DNA from: Mesorhizobium sp. B2-7-1
Lineage (GTDB): Bacteria; Pseudomonadota; Alphaproteobacteria; Rhizobiales; Rhizobiaceae
Reading direction: 5' to 3'
Assembly (NCBI RefSeq): GCF_006440735.1
Contig: NZ_VFUA01000004.1
Coordinates: forward strand, 62,001-126,000
Length of the DNA: 64,000 nt
Positions 8,992-17,476 of the stretch are shown piece after piece. The notes beneath the pieces are model-generated. The model was not told where the DNA came from, searched no databases, and was given only the letters and a program-made list of their open reading frames with translations. The position numbers and the translations under genes were made by a program. The stretch's first letter is position 1; every line of letters starts with the position of its first letter.

Positions 8992-10394
8992 CCCGCCTTT
9001 TGCAAGCCCTTGAACAGGAACGTCCGGCCGGAGCGATAGTCGTAGTCCGGATTTTCCCAGGCGATCATCTTGCCGGGATTGAGCAGCCCTTGCGGATCGG
9101 TCTCGCGTTTGAAGGCGAGCTGAATCTCGTCGGTCTGCTTCATGCCGCCCTCTTCCAGCGTGTAGCGATGCGGGTTGAAGATCGGACAGCCGTTCTCCTC
9201 GTGCAGCCGGATGATCTCGTTGAGCCGCCCCTCGGTGGTGAACTTGACCAGCGGCAGGCCGAAGCAGGTGATGTTGCCGTCCAGCCGCACGAATTCCAGA
9301 TGCGAGAACACCTCGTCCGGGAACATCGCATCCATCTTTTCGACCAGCGCCAGTTGGTTGGGAAATGGATAAAGCGACTGCAGGTAGGTGATCGACGGAT
9401 CGACACGCAGCGCCCTCAGCGTCGTGTGGTTCCAGGCCAGCTCATAAGCCGGCGGCAGGCCCTTCCTGTCCTCGTCCGTCGCGGTTGCCGCGTTGAAGAT
9501 GACCTCGCCGCCGGCGCGCCGGGTGAAGGCGAGGAAGGCGTCGAGCCCGTGCCGCGCGACCATGACGACGCAGATGCTTTGCCCTTCGCGCAGGAACTTC
9601 TGGTGGCGCTTGAAATAGAGCTGCGGCACGGGTGCCGCGATCGGCGTGATCAGCTTGGTCAGGATGCCGTCCTGGCAGGCCAGCGCATTGCCGTAGCGGG
9701 CGGCCCCCATGAAACTGTCGAAGCCGACGATGACGTCGACCCAGTCATAGGCGGCGGTCAACGGCATCTCGACCTCGGTGATGATGCCGTTGGTGCCATA
9801 GGCATGCGTGACCTTGTGCAGGTCCTCGCCGGTGAGCTCGAGCGCCTTCGGTTCGGCTTCCATGGTCACGACGCGCAGCCGCAGCACATTGCCGAAATCG
9901 CGCAGGCCGCCGAAATTGATCGAGCCGACGCCGCCCGATCCGCCGGCGATGAAGCCGCCGATCGAGGCGGTGTTGTAGGTCGATGGTGAGAGCCTCAGCT
10001 CCTGTCCGGAATGCGCCCGCGTCGCCTTGTCGATCTCGGCCAGCACCGCGCCGGGTCCGGTCACCACGCGCCCCGGTGCGATCGTCTTGATCCCGTTCAT
10101 CTCGGCGAGGTTCAGCACCACGCCGCCCGACAGCGGCATCGCCTGCCCGTAATTGCCGGTGCCGCTGCCGCGCGGCGTCACCGGGACACCGTGCTTATGG
10201 CATGCGGCAAGCACGCGGATGACCTCGTCCTCGTTCTTCGGCGTGACGATCAGGTCGCCCTTGATGTGGTCGAGCTGCGCCTTCAGGACCGGGCTGTACC
10301 AGTAGAAGTCGCGGCTTTTCTGCTGGACGATGGCCGGATGGTCGTCGACCTTGATCCCGTCGAGATCGCGCTTCAGCGCTGCGATATCCATCAT
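8988..10394 (-). CDS. FAD-binding oxidase (GlcD/VAO-type)
   Basis: 468 aa member of the FAD_binding_4 (PCMH/VAO) group. The FAD loop TPRGSGTGNYGQAMPLSGG and the later SIGGFIAGGSGGVGS segment are clear, and the C-terminus ends with ETDPQGLLNPGKMI as in GlcD-like oxidases. The ATGATG at 10394 was taken as start because it overlaps the amidohydrolase stop (ATGA); the longer open frame upstream is only shadow of that gene. It probably oxidises a hydroxy acid or amine-derived intermediate in the same pathway as the deaminase. Confidence 0.82.
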   Translation of the reverse strand: MMDIAALKRDLDGIKVDDHPAIVQQKSRDFYWYSPVLKAQLDHIKGDLIVTPKNEDEVIRVLAACHKHGVPVTPRGSGTGNYGQAMPLSGGVVLNLAEMNGIKTIAPGRVVTGPGAVLAEIDKATRAHSGQELRLSPSTYNTASIGGFIAGGSGGVGSINFGGLRDFGNVLRLRVVTMEAEPKALELTGEDLHKVTHAYGTNGIITEVEMPLTAAYDWVDVIVGFDSFMGAARYGNALACQDGILTKLITPIAAPVPQLYFKRHQKFLREGQSICVVMVARHGLDAFLAFTRRAGGEVIFNAATATDEDRKGLPPAYELAWNHTTLRALRVDPSITYLQSLYPFPNQLALVEKMDAMFPDEVFSHLEFVRLDGNITCFGLPLVKFTTEGRLNEIIRLHEENGCPIFNPHRYTLEEGGMKQTDEIQLAFKRETDPQGLLNPGKMIAWENPDYDYRSGRTFLFKGLQKAG

Positions 10395-11692
10395 TCCACC
10401 ATCAATTCGTCGAGTTCGGCATAATCGGGCAGCTGGCGTTCGATCGCCCTGCCCTCGCGCACCACGATGCGATCCGATTCGGGCCGCGACAGCAATTCCG
10501 TCCAACTGCGGCCCTTGAAGACGATGAAGTCGGCGCTGCCGCCCGCGGCCAGCGTGCCGGCGCCGTCGAGCCGCATCACCTCGGCCGGTGTCGCCGCAAC
10601 TGCCTTCGGCCAGTCGCCGACCGGGTGGTCGAAATGCAGGATGCGCGTCGCCATGCGATAGACCTCCAGCATGTCGAGATCGCCATAAGCGTAGAACGGA
10701 TCGCGCGTATTGTCGGAGGCGACCGCCACCTTGATGCCGCGCGCCTTCATCTCATGCAGCAGGGTCACGCCGCGCCAGCGCGGCGTGGTGTTGTCGCCGC
10801 GCCGGTCCTGCAGATAGAGATTGCACATCGGCAGCGACACCACGGCGAGACGCGCCTTCGCCACCTTGTCCAACGTGTCGAGAACCTCGAGGTCGGGCTG
10901 GCGCGCCAGCGAGCAGCAATGGCCGACCAGGATGTTGCCCTCGAAACCGTTCCACAGCGAAGCCTCGGCGATCTTCTTCAGCGAGATGGCTGCGACGTCG
11001 TCGGTCTCGTCGGCATGGAAATCGAGGTCGAGCCCATGTTTGATCGCCTGCGCGAACACCTTGTCGAGCAGTTCCTCGAGGTCGGGGACCATATAGGTGA
11101 CGACGCCGAGCACGCCCTTGGCCGCCGCGACGCGTTTCGCCAGCCGCTCGAACCAGGCTTTGTCGCGCACGCCTTCGATGCCGAGCAGGCAGGCCGCCTG
11201 CAGATTGATCCTGCCGCGCCATCTCTCCCGCATCGCCTCGAACACCGGCCAGGAGATTTCCTCCTGCGGCGGCACGCTGTCGAGATGCGTGCGCAAGGCC
11301 TTGGTGCCGTGCGCATAGGCCGAGCGCAGCGAGAAATCCATGCGGCGCGCGATGTCCTCGGCGCTCCAGCGCGCGGTGCGGTCGGCGCCGGTGGCGTTGA
11401 GCGCGCCCATGAAGGTGCCGTCGGGGTTGGGTTTTCGCGGCCAGATATGGCCCTTGTCGATATGGGTGTGGCAGTCGACGAAACAGGGCAGCACGATCCG
11501 GCCGACAAGGTCGATCGCATCGGCCCGCGCCTTCGAGTTGGCATGGGCGACAATGCTCGCGATCTTGCCGTCGGCCACGGCCAATTCAGCCAGCGCGAAA
11601 CCGTCCGCGTCGAAGGGTGCCGCAAGGCCGGGCGTCAGCGACCGATGAACACGGGCATTGGCAAGCCGGTAGGAACCAGAGGCAGGTATCAA
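10391..11692 (-). CDS. Cytosine deaminase-like amidohydrolase (CodA family)
   Basis: 433 aa metal-dependent amidohydrolase. The metal and catalytic motifs of the cytosine/creatinine deaminase branch are present in order: HTHIDKG (His75, His77), DFHADETDD, GHCCSL and the ASDNTRDPFYAYGDLDML segment. The TIM barrel is complete with its flanking beta sandwich. It lies 33 bases downstream of the ABC permease and is coupled to the FAD oxidase, so it should act on the imported compound. Cytosine, creatinine and related cyclic ureas or amidines are all possible substrates; the sequence alone does not decide. Confidence 0.82.
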   Translation of the reverse strand: MIPASGSYRLANARVHRSLTPGLAAPFDADGFALAELAVADGKIASIVAHANSKARADAIDLVGRIVLPCFVDCHTHIDKGHIWPRKPNPDGTFMGALNATGADRTARWSAEDIARRMDFSLRSAYAHGTKALRTHLDSVPPQEEISWPVFEAMRERWRGRINLQAACLLGIEGVRDKAWFERLAKRVAAAKGVLGVVTYMVPDLEELLDKVFAQAIKHGLDLDFHADETDDVAAISLKKIAEASLWNGFEGNILVGHCCSLARQPDLEVLDTLDKVAKARLAVVSLPMCNLYLQDRRGDNTTPRWRGVTLLHEMKARGIKVAVASDNTRDPFYAYGDLDMLEVYRMATRILHFDHPVGDWPKAVAATPAEVMRLDGAGTLAAGGSADFIVFKGRSWTELLSRPESDRIVVREGRAIERQLPDYAELDELMVE

Positions 11693-11725
11693 TATCTGGT
11701 CCTCTTCGCGATTTTCCCTACCACC

Positions 11726-12577
11726 CTACCGCTCCTGCTTCAGCGCGCTCTCGTGCCAGCGGCGCAGGATGAGATGCGACACCAGCGACAGCACCAGGAA
11801 GATCAGTATACCGGTGAGCGAGATCAGGATCAGCGCCGCGAACAGGCGCGGCGCGTTGAGCCGGTAGCCGGCCTCGATGATGCGCGAGGCAAGCCCCGAC
11901 GATTGCCCCTGCGCGCCGGCGACGAATTCCGCCACCACCGCGCCGATCAGCGACAGGCCGCCGGCAATCTTCAGCCCGCCGAGGAAATACGGCATCGCCG
12001 CCGGCAGGCGCAGATAGCGCAATTGCTGCCAGCGCGTCGCGCCGTTGAGCTTGAACAGATCGCGCAGGTTTCGGTCGACCGAGTTCAGCCCGAGCGTGGT
12101 GTTGGACAGGATCGGGAAGAAGGCGACGATCCAGGCGCAGAGCAGCAGTTTGACGGTCTGGTTGTTCACATAGATGTTGATCAGCGGGAAGATAGCGACG
12201 ATCGGCGTCACCTGCAGCACGATGGCGAAGGGGAAGAACGACATCTCCACCCATTTCGACTGCGCGAACAGAACCGACAGCCCGACGCCGCCGATGACGG
12301 CGAGCAACAGGCTGAGGAAGGTGATCCTGAGCGTCACCAACAGCGAGGAGAACAGCAGGCCCGCGTCGTTGTGCAGCGTCTGCAGCACCACGCCCGGGCG
12401 CGGCAGGATATATTGCGGGATCTCGTTCCAGACGCAGATGCGGTCCCACAGCACGATCGCCAGCACCATGATCGCCAGCGGCAGCACCCATTTGCCGATG
12501 CGCTCCAGACGCTCCTGGCGGGCGCGGCGCGCCTCCTCCGGATCGAGCTTCAGCGTGGTGTTGTCAATGACCGTCAT
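11726..12577 (-). CDS. ABC transporter permease (SsuC/TauC/ThiX-like)
   Basis: 283 aa integral membrane permease of the binding-protein-dependent BPD_transp_1 type, with about six hydrophobic segments and the EAA-like loop near LFKLNGATRWQQLRYLRLPAAMPYF. The start Met (MTVIDNTTLKL) at 12577 overlaps the end of the ATPase gene by 14 bases; the longer frame upstream is shadow. It works with the ATPase and the NMT1/SsuA-type binding protein upstream in the same operon. Confidence 0.85.
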   Translation of the reverse strand: MTVIDNTTLKLDPEEARRARQERLERIGKWVLPLAIMVLAIVLWDRICVWNEIPQYILPRPGVVLQTLHNDAGLLFSSLLVTLRITFLSLLLAVIGGVGLSVLFAQSKWVEMSFFPFAIVLQVTPIVAIFPLINIYVNNQTVKLLLCAWIVAFFPILSNTTLGLNSVDRNLRDLFKLNGATRWQQLRYLRLPAAMPYFLGGLKIAGGLSLIGAVVAEFVAGAQGQSSGLASRIIEAGYRLNAPRLFAALILISLTGILIFLVLSLVSHLILRRWHESALKQER

Positions 12578-13385
12578 GGCGGGATCCGGCGGTTGAGTTG
12601 ATGGCGTCGACCAGCACGTCCGAGGCCTGCCGGCAAAGCGCGGCATAGTCGGGCGAGGTGCGGAACGCCTCGTCACGAGGGTACGGCGCGCTGATGGGCA
12701 GTTCGCCATGCACGCGACCCGGCCGCGCGGCCATGACGACGACACGGCTGGACAGGAACACGCTTTCGAAGACGCTGTGGGTGACGAAGACGACAGTGAA
12801 GCGTTGGTCCTGCCACAGCTCCAGAAGATCGTTGTTGAGCTTGAAGCGGGTGATCTCGTCCAGCGCGGCGAAGGGCTCGTCCATCAGAAGGATGCGCGGC
12901 TTGGTCACCATGGCCCGCGCGATCGAGACGCGCATCTTCATGCCGCCGGACAGCTCGCGCGGCACGGCGTTCTCGAAGCCGGTGAGATGGACGCGCGCCA
13001 GCATCTCCGTCACTGCCGGCTCCGCCTTGGCGCGCGACACGCCCTTCAGCCTGAGCGGCAGCCAGACATTGTCGAAGACGCTGGCCCAGGGCAGCAGCGT
13101 CGGCTCCTGGAACACGAAGCCGGTGTTCGAGCGGTCGATCGAGCCGCGCCAGTCGAGCTGGCCGGAGGTCGGCGTCGACAGGCCGGCGATCAGCCTGAGC
13201 GCCGTCGACTTGCCGCAGCCGGAGGGGCCGAGCAGGCTCAGGAAGTCGCCTTCCCGGATCGCGAGATCCACCTTGCTCAGCGCCGTCACGCCGTTGGAAA
13301 AGACCTTGCCGACATTGCGCAACGCAAGCAGCATCGGGGCCTCTTCCGATGCCGCCGGCGTCTCAGCCACTTTGTCCTGGATCAT
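12564..13385 (-). CDS. ABC transporter ATP-binding protein (SsuB/TauB-like)
   Basis: 273 aa ABC ATPase. Walker A is GPSGCGKST, the signature is LSGGMKMRVSIARAM, and Walker B is ILLMDEPFAALDE, all in normal order and spacing. It pairs with the permease that follows and the binding protein 15 bases upstream. This group imports sulfonates, nitrate, taurine, pyrimidine or thiamine precursors and similar small solutes. Confidence 0.9.
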   Translation of the reverse strand: MIQDKVAETPAASEEAPMLLALRNVGKVFSNGVTALSKVDLAIREGDFLSLLGPSGCGKSTALRLIAGLSTPTSGQLDWRGSIDRSNTGFVFQEPTLLPWASVFDNVWLPLRLKGVSRAKAEPAVTEMLARVHLTGFENAVPRELSGGMKMRVSIARAMVTKPRILLMDEPFAALDEITRFKLNNDLLELWQDQRFTVVFVTHSVFESVFLSSRVVVMAARPGRVHGELPISAPYPRDEAFRTSPDYAALCRQASDVLVDAINSTAGSRHDGH

Positions 13386-13400
13386 CTCAGGCAGGCCGCC

Positions 13401-14405
13401 TTACTTCTTCAGCTCCAGCCCGACACCCTTGTTGATGAAGGCCAGCGTATAGGCCTTCTTGATGTCGATGCCCGGCTGCGCAACCTTGGCCTTGACCATC
13501 TTGTCGTAAAAACTCTGGATGCGGGCGTCGTTCATGGTGCCGATGCCGAGCTTTTCCGAGTCACCCGAATCGACGACGCCGAACTTCTTCATCTGCTCGA
13601 TCGAGAAGGCGATCTGTTCATCCGTCATGTCCGGATTGTCCTTCTTGATCATGTCGTTGGCGGCCTTGTTGTCGCCGTAGAGATATTTGTACCAGCCCTT
13701 GGCCGAGCCATCGACGAAGCACTGGACGACCTCCGGCCGCTTGTCGATCGTGTCCTGCATCACCTCGACGGTGGTCGAATAGGTATCCCAGCCATAGTCG
13801 GCGAGCAGGAACTGGTTCGGCGTGAAGCCGCCCTGCTTCTGCACCGCGAACGGCTCGGACGTCACATAACCCTGCTGGATCGACTTCTTGTTGGCGATGA
13901 AGGGCGCCGGGTTGAACGTATAGGGCACGCGCTTGGCGGCGTCGAAGCCGAGATCGGTGACCATCCATTGGAAGAAGGTCTGCGCGCCTTCGTCGCCCAT
14001 GATGTACTGGTCGGCGTTCTTCAGGTCTTCCCACTTGTCCAGCCCCTCTCCCGGATGGGACATGATGACCTGCGGATCCTTCTGGAAGTCGGACGCGACG
14101 ACACGCATCGGAATGCCCTGCTGCACGGCGTCGAAAGCCGAAAGCAGATTGCCGCCCATGTAGAAATCGATCTTGCCGGCCAGAAGCATCGGCCGGCCGC
14201 TGACCTGCGGGCCGCCCTGCATGATGGTGACGTCGAGGCCGCAGGCGGCATAGGTGCCGTCGGCAACGGCCTGGTAGTAGCCGCCATGTTCCGGTTCGGC
14301 CAGCCAGTTGGTGCCGAATGTCACCTTCTCGTTTGCCGCGGCAGCGAACGTGCCCGCCGCCAGCAGGACGACGGCGCCCGCCAGCATCTTTCCTTGTCCG
14401 ATCAT
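13401..14405 (-). CDS. ABC transporter substrate-binding protein (NMT1/SsuA-like)
   Basis: 334 aa periplasmic binding protein. A signal peptide runs over about residues 1-25 (MIGQGKMLAGAVVLLAAG then AAA). The body has the NMT1/THI5-like pattern (TFGTNWLAEPEHGGYYQAVADG), seen in binders of pyrimidines, riboflavin and thiamine precursors and alkanesulfonates. ATG at 14405 was preferred over 14411 because AGAGGG is eight bases upstream. First gene of the seven-gene operon; the promoter must be in the 251-base divergent gap towards ridA. Confidence 0.85.
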   Translation of the reverse strand: MIGQGKMLAGAVVLLAAGTFAAAANEKVTFGTNWLAEPEHGGYYQAVADGTYAACGLDVTIMQGGPQVSGRPMLLAGKIDFYMGGNLLSAFDAVQQGIPMRVVASDFQKDPQVIMSHPGEGLDKWEDLKNADQYIMGDEGAQTFFQWMVTDLGFDAAKRVPYTFNPAPFIANKKSIQQGYVTSEPFAVQKQGGFTPNQFLLADYGWDTYSTTVEVMQDTIDKRPEVVQCFVDGSAKGWYKYLYGDNKAANDMIKKDNPDMTDEQIAFSIEQMKKFGVVDSGDSEKLGIGTMNDARIQSFYDKMVKAKVAQPGIDIKKAYTLAFINKGVGLELKK

Positions 14406-14656
14406 AAACATCACCCTCTCTTGGCCCGGGCGCAACGCGCCGGACTCGACACCATGGAATCAAGAAGCAAGACACATGCCACCGCCTGGGCCGCCTGCTT
14501 GTGCGGCAGTCGTTGCCGAGACCGGACGGGTCATGCCATACGCGAGGCATCGTGCCTATTTTTTGGACGCCTGTCCATAATCGCCCCGGCGGCATGCACC
14601 GCATCTTGAATGTTTCATGAATCCGCCACTAGGCTGTCGGCGGACAGGAGAATGCC

Positions 14657-15040
14657 ATGTTGAAATACCTCGCGCCCAAGACGATCAAGCCGCCTTTCGC
14701 CCGCTACAGCCACGGTGTCGAAATACCTGCCGGAAAGCGCCTGGTGCTGTGCTCGGGCCAGTTGGGCATTGGGCCTGACGATGCCGTGCCGGAGGATGCC
14801 GGCGCGCAGACGGAGCTTTGCTTCAAGAACATCGCCGCGATTCTCAGTGAAGCCGGGCTGACCTTGAACGATACCGTGCGCATCAACGCCTTCGTCACCG
14901 GCCGCGAACACCTGCAGGCCTATATGGATGTCCGCAACCGGCTCTTTTCCGATCCCGCGCCAGCCTCGACACTGATGATCGTTTCCGGCTTCGCCCGTCC
15001 CGAGTTCAAGGTCGAGGTCGAGGTGCTGGCGGCGGGCTGA
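14657..15040 (+). CDS. RidA/YjgF-like protein without the catalytic arginine
   Basis: 127 aa RidA-superfamily trimer-type protein, started by ATG behind AGGAG. Archetypal RidA uses an arginine just before the last beta strand (RVEIEA); here that position reads FKVEVEV, with Lys118. The protein is therefore probably not a classical 2-iminoacid deaminase, and may belong to another Rid subfamily that helps hydrolyse ureido or imine intermediates in pyrimidine- or amide-type catabolism. Divergent from the ABC/deaminase operon and 68 bases ahead of the creatininase-family gene. Confidence 0.8.
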   Translation: MLKYLAPKTIKPPFARYSHGVEIPAGKRLVLCSGQLGIGPDDAVPEDAGAQTELCFKNIAAILSEAGLTLNDTVRINAFVTGREHLQAYMDVRNRLFSDPAPASTLMIVSGFARPEFKVEVEVLAAG

Positions 15041-15107
15041 CGGTTGCCCGCAGCCGCCAAGCGCACTAGACCGCCCTCGCGGCGCAGCAGACCATAGGGA
15101 GAGTGAA

Positions 15108-15905
15108 GTGACGACAAGACGTGTATGGTGGGGCGACTACCGGACGACCGAATACGCCTCGATCGACGCCGAAGCGACCATCGCCGTGCTGCCGGTGGCG
15201 GCGATCGAGCAGCACGGCCCGCATCTGCCGGTCTCGACCGACACCTCGATCATGGTGGGTATGCTGGAGACGGTGATCGCGCGCCTGCCCGACGATCTCG
15301 ATATCCGCATCCTGCCGGTGCAGGCTGTCGGCAAGTCGAACGAGCATTTGCACGCGCCGGGAACGCTCACCTTGCCGGCCACCACTTTGGTCGATGCCTG
15401 GACCGAGCTCGGCCTGTCGGTCGCGCGCGCCGGGGTCAGGAAACTGATCGTCGTCAATTCGCATGGCGGCAATGAAGAGATCATGGGCATCATCTCGCGC
15501 GAATTGCGCGTGCGCGCCAAGATGCTGTCGGTGAAGACGAGCTGGCAGCGCTTCGGCCGCCCGGCCGGCATGTACACCGAGCTGGAGGATCGTCACGGCA
15601 TCCATGGCGGCGATGTCGAGACCTCGCTGATGCTGCACTTCCGGCCCGACCTCGTCGACATGAGCAAGGCCGACAATTTCGTCTCCAATGTCGGTCGCGC
15701 CGAAAAGGAGTTCGCCCTGCTGCGCCACACCGGCACGCACGCCTTCGCCTGGATCGCCAGCGACCTCAATCCGAACGGCGTGGTCGGCGATGCCTCGATC
15801 GCCACGGCCGAGAAGGGCCGCCTGACGGCGGAAATGCAGGCCGAAGGCTTTATCAATCTGGTCAGGGACGTGCGCAAGGCGAAGCTTGCGGAGTGGCTGC
15901 TTTAG
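15108..15905 (+). CDS. Creatininase-family amidohydrolase
   Basis: 265 aa, GTG start behind AGGGAGAG. Family landmarks are AAIEQHGPHLPVSTD (Glu34, His36, Asp45 as metal ligands by family), VNSHGGNEE (His119) and HGGDVETS (His166, Glu171). The family includes creatininase, FAPy deformylase and mycofactocin MftE, all of which hydrolyse amide bonds. Close linkage to a CodA-like deaminase and to sarcosine-type demethylases makes a creatinine- or hydantoin-like substrate attractive, but that is only inference from neighbourhood. Confidence 0.82.
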   Translation: MTTRRVWWGDYRTTEYASIDAEATIAVLPVAAIEQHGPHLPVSTDTSIMVGMLETVIARLPDDLDIRILPVQAVGKSNEHLHAPGTLTLPATTLVDAWTELGLSVARAGVRKLIVVNSHGGNEEIMGIISRELRVRAKMLSVKTSWQRFGRPAGMYTELEDRHGIHGGDVETSLMLHFRPDLVDMSKADNFVSNVGRAEKEFALLRHTGTHAFAWIASDLNPNGVVGDASIATAEKGRLTAEMQAEGFINLVRDVRKAKLAEWLL

Positions 15906-15914
15906 GCCGATGGA

Positions 15915-16424
15915 CTACGCTCTGATATCGAGCTCGAAGGGAACGCCTTCGAAGGCGTCGGCGCCGCGTCCGATCGCCTCGATCGCCGTAATCATGCGGC
16001 CATCGCGCTGAAGCAGCATATCGGCGACGGCGATCAGCCGTGGATTGGGCGTCGCCGTCGGCGAGAGAAAACGCAGCGTTTTGGCGAGTTCCATTTCGTC
16101 ACGCTGCGGCGCCAGCGCCGCGGCGATGATGTAGGCCGACGCGGTCGAGCGGCTGACGCCGGCATAGCAATGCACCACCAGCGGCTTTGCCCGGTCCCAG
16201 CGATAGGCGAAATCGAGCAAGGCGCGGACATGCTCCTCGCCCGGCATGGTCATGCCTTCCTGCGCCACGGCGATGTCGTGCATGACCAGATGCAGATGGT
16301 TTTCCGCCGGGATCGAAGCCGGGCGGACCACTTCGGTGCCGGCCGCAAGCAGCGACAGCAAGCGCTGCGCACCGGTCCTTGTTACGGTTTCGTCGACTTT
16401 CGACAGCGAACAGACATGGATCAT
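15915..16424 (-). CDS. Dual-specificity/tyrosine phosphatase-like protein
   Basis: 169 aa. The phosphatase loop HCYAGVSRS (Cys86, with the arginine six residues later) and a general acid candidate Asp50 in MHDIA define the cysteine-based phosphatase fold. Its start overlaps the cobC stop by ATGA, so it belongs to the same transcript as that cobalamin gene. Such small phosphatases are often next to cobC in alphaproteobacteria; the substrate is unknown. Confidence 0.78.
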   Translation of the reverse strand: MIHVCSLSKVDETVTRTGAQRLLSLLAAGTEVVRPASIPAENHLHLVMHDIAVAQEGMTMPGEEHVRALLDFAYRWDRAKPLVVHCYAGVSRSTASAYIIAAALAPQRDEMELAKTLRFLSPTATPNPRLIAVADMLLQRDGRMITAIEAIGRGADAFEGVPFELDIRA

Positions 16425-17476
16425 TGCCCGATCTCCTTCGGCGCATCCTCGCGCCGCGCAACCCAGCCGGCAAGAGCGCCTTCAAGGCGCTGCCATTCCG
16501 CCTCGCTGCCCGGCAAACCGATACGCAAGACCTGCGGCCTGTCGCCAAAATGGCGGACCAGCACGCCGCTCTCGCCGAGCGCCGAAAACAGGATTGAGGC
16601 CTCGGCAAACGACAAATAGCGGAACAGGCTGGTGCCGCCGGCGACCGGAACATCGTATCGGCCGAGCAGCGCGTCGAGCCGCAGGGCATCCTGTGCCAGG
16701 CGTTCCCGCATATCGGCCTGCCACGCCGTGTCCGACAAGGCGCGGATGCCATACTCCAGCGCAGGGCCGGCCACCGCCCAGGGCCCCAGTTGCGCATCCA
16801 GCCGCTCGGCCGTCAAGCGATCGGCGAGCGCAAAGCCGAGCCTTACACCGGCAAGACCGAAGAACTTGCCGAACGAGCGCAGCACGACAACGCCGCCCGC
16901 CCCGACATCGCCGGCAAGGCTATGCTCGACCGGGCCGACATCCATGAAGGCTTCGTCGACGACCAGCAGCCCGCCTTTGGCGCGAAGCCGCGCGGCAAGG
17001 TCGAGCAGATGGGCCTTTTCGATCACCCGCCCGTCCGGATTGTTGGGGTTGACCAGCACCGCAAGGTCCGCCTCGGCCAGCGCCTCGAAATCACCGACTT
17101 CCGCAACCGCATAGCCCGCGATGGCGGCGGCCCTGGCGTGTTCGGCATAGGTCGGGCCGAGGACCAGCGCCTTACCGGGCCGCACCAGTGCGGCGACGCG
17201 CGGCAGGAGAATCTGCGTGCCGGGTGCCGCCGCCACATGGGCGGCCGACGGCGCGCCGTAGGTCGAGGCCGCAATTTCGGCCAATTCAAGCAGTTGTCCT
17301 GCCTCCGGCAATCGGGACAGGGCGGTGGCGGGCAGGTCGAAAAGCGGATAGGAGTGCGGATTGATACCCGTCGAGAGGTCCACGAAAGGTTTTGGCGCAT
17401 GAGGAAAAAGCGCGCTTGCGCGGCCAAGGCTGCCGCCATGATCAACCGCCGCAATTGCTCCGCTTAGAAGCTTCAT
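16421..17476 (-). CDS. cobC: Threonine-phosphate decarboxylase-like PLP enzyme of cobalamin synthesis
   Basis: 351 aa fold-type I PLP enzyme. It opens with the CobC signature DLSTGINPHSYP and carries NPNNPDGR and the PLP-lysine stretch LRSFGKFFGLAGVRLGF. In the Pseudomonas denitrificans naming this is CobC, which supplies aminopropanol phosphate for the cobinamide side chain. Start ATG at 17476 shares bases with the start of the divergent cobD (CATG), so both genes lack an intergenic promoter. Confidence 0.88.
   Translation of the reverse strand: MKLLSGAIAAVDHGGSLGRASALFPHAPKPFVDLSTGINPHSYPLFDLPATALSRLPEAGQLLELAEIAASTYGAPSAAHVAAAPGTQILLPRVAALVRPGKALVLGPTYAEHARAAAIAGYAVAEVGDFEALAEADLAVLVNPNNPDGRVIEKAHLLDLAARLRAKGGLLVVDEAFMDVGPVEHSLAGDVGAGGVVVLRSFGKFFGLAGVRLGFALADRLTAERLDAQLGPWAVAGPALEYGIRALSDTAWQADMRERLAQDALRLDALLGRYDVPVAGGTSLFRYLSFAEASILFSALGESGVLVRHFGDRPQVLRIGLPGSEAEWQRLEGALAGWVARREDAPKEIGQ

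Noticed and set aside
14545..14564. Terminator-like hairpin AGGCA-TCG-TGCCT followed by ATTTTTT on the plus strand between the binding-protein and ridA genes
   Set aside because: Only five base pairs and no upstream plus-strand gene; it may be chance within an AT-rich divergent promoter region.
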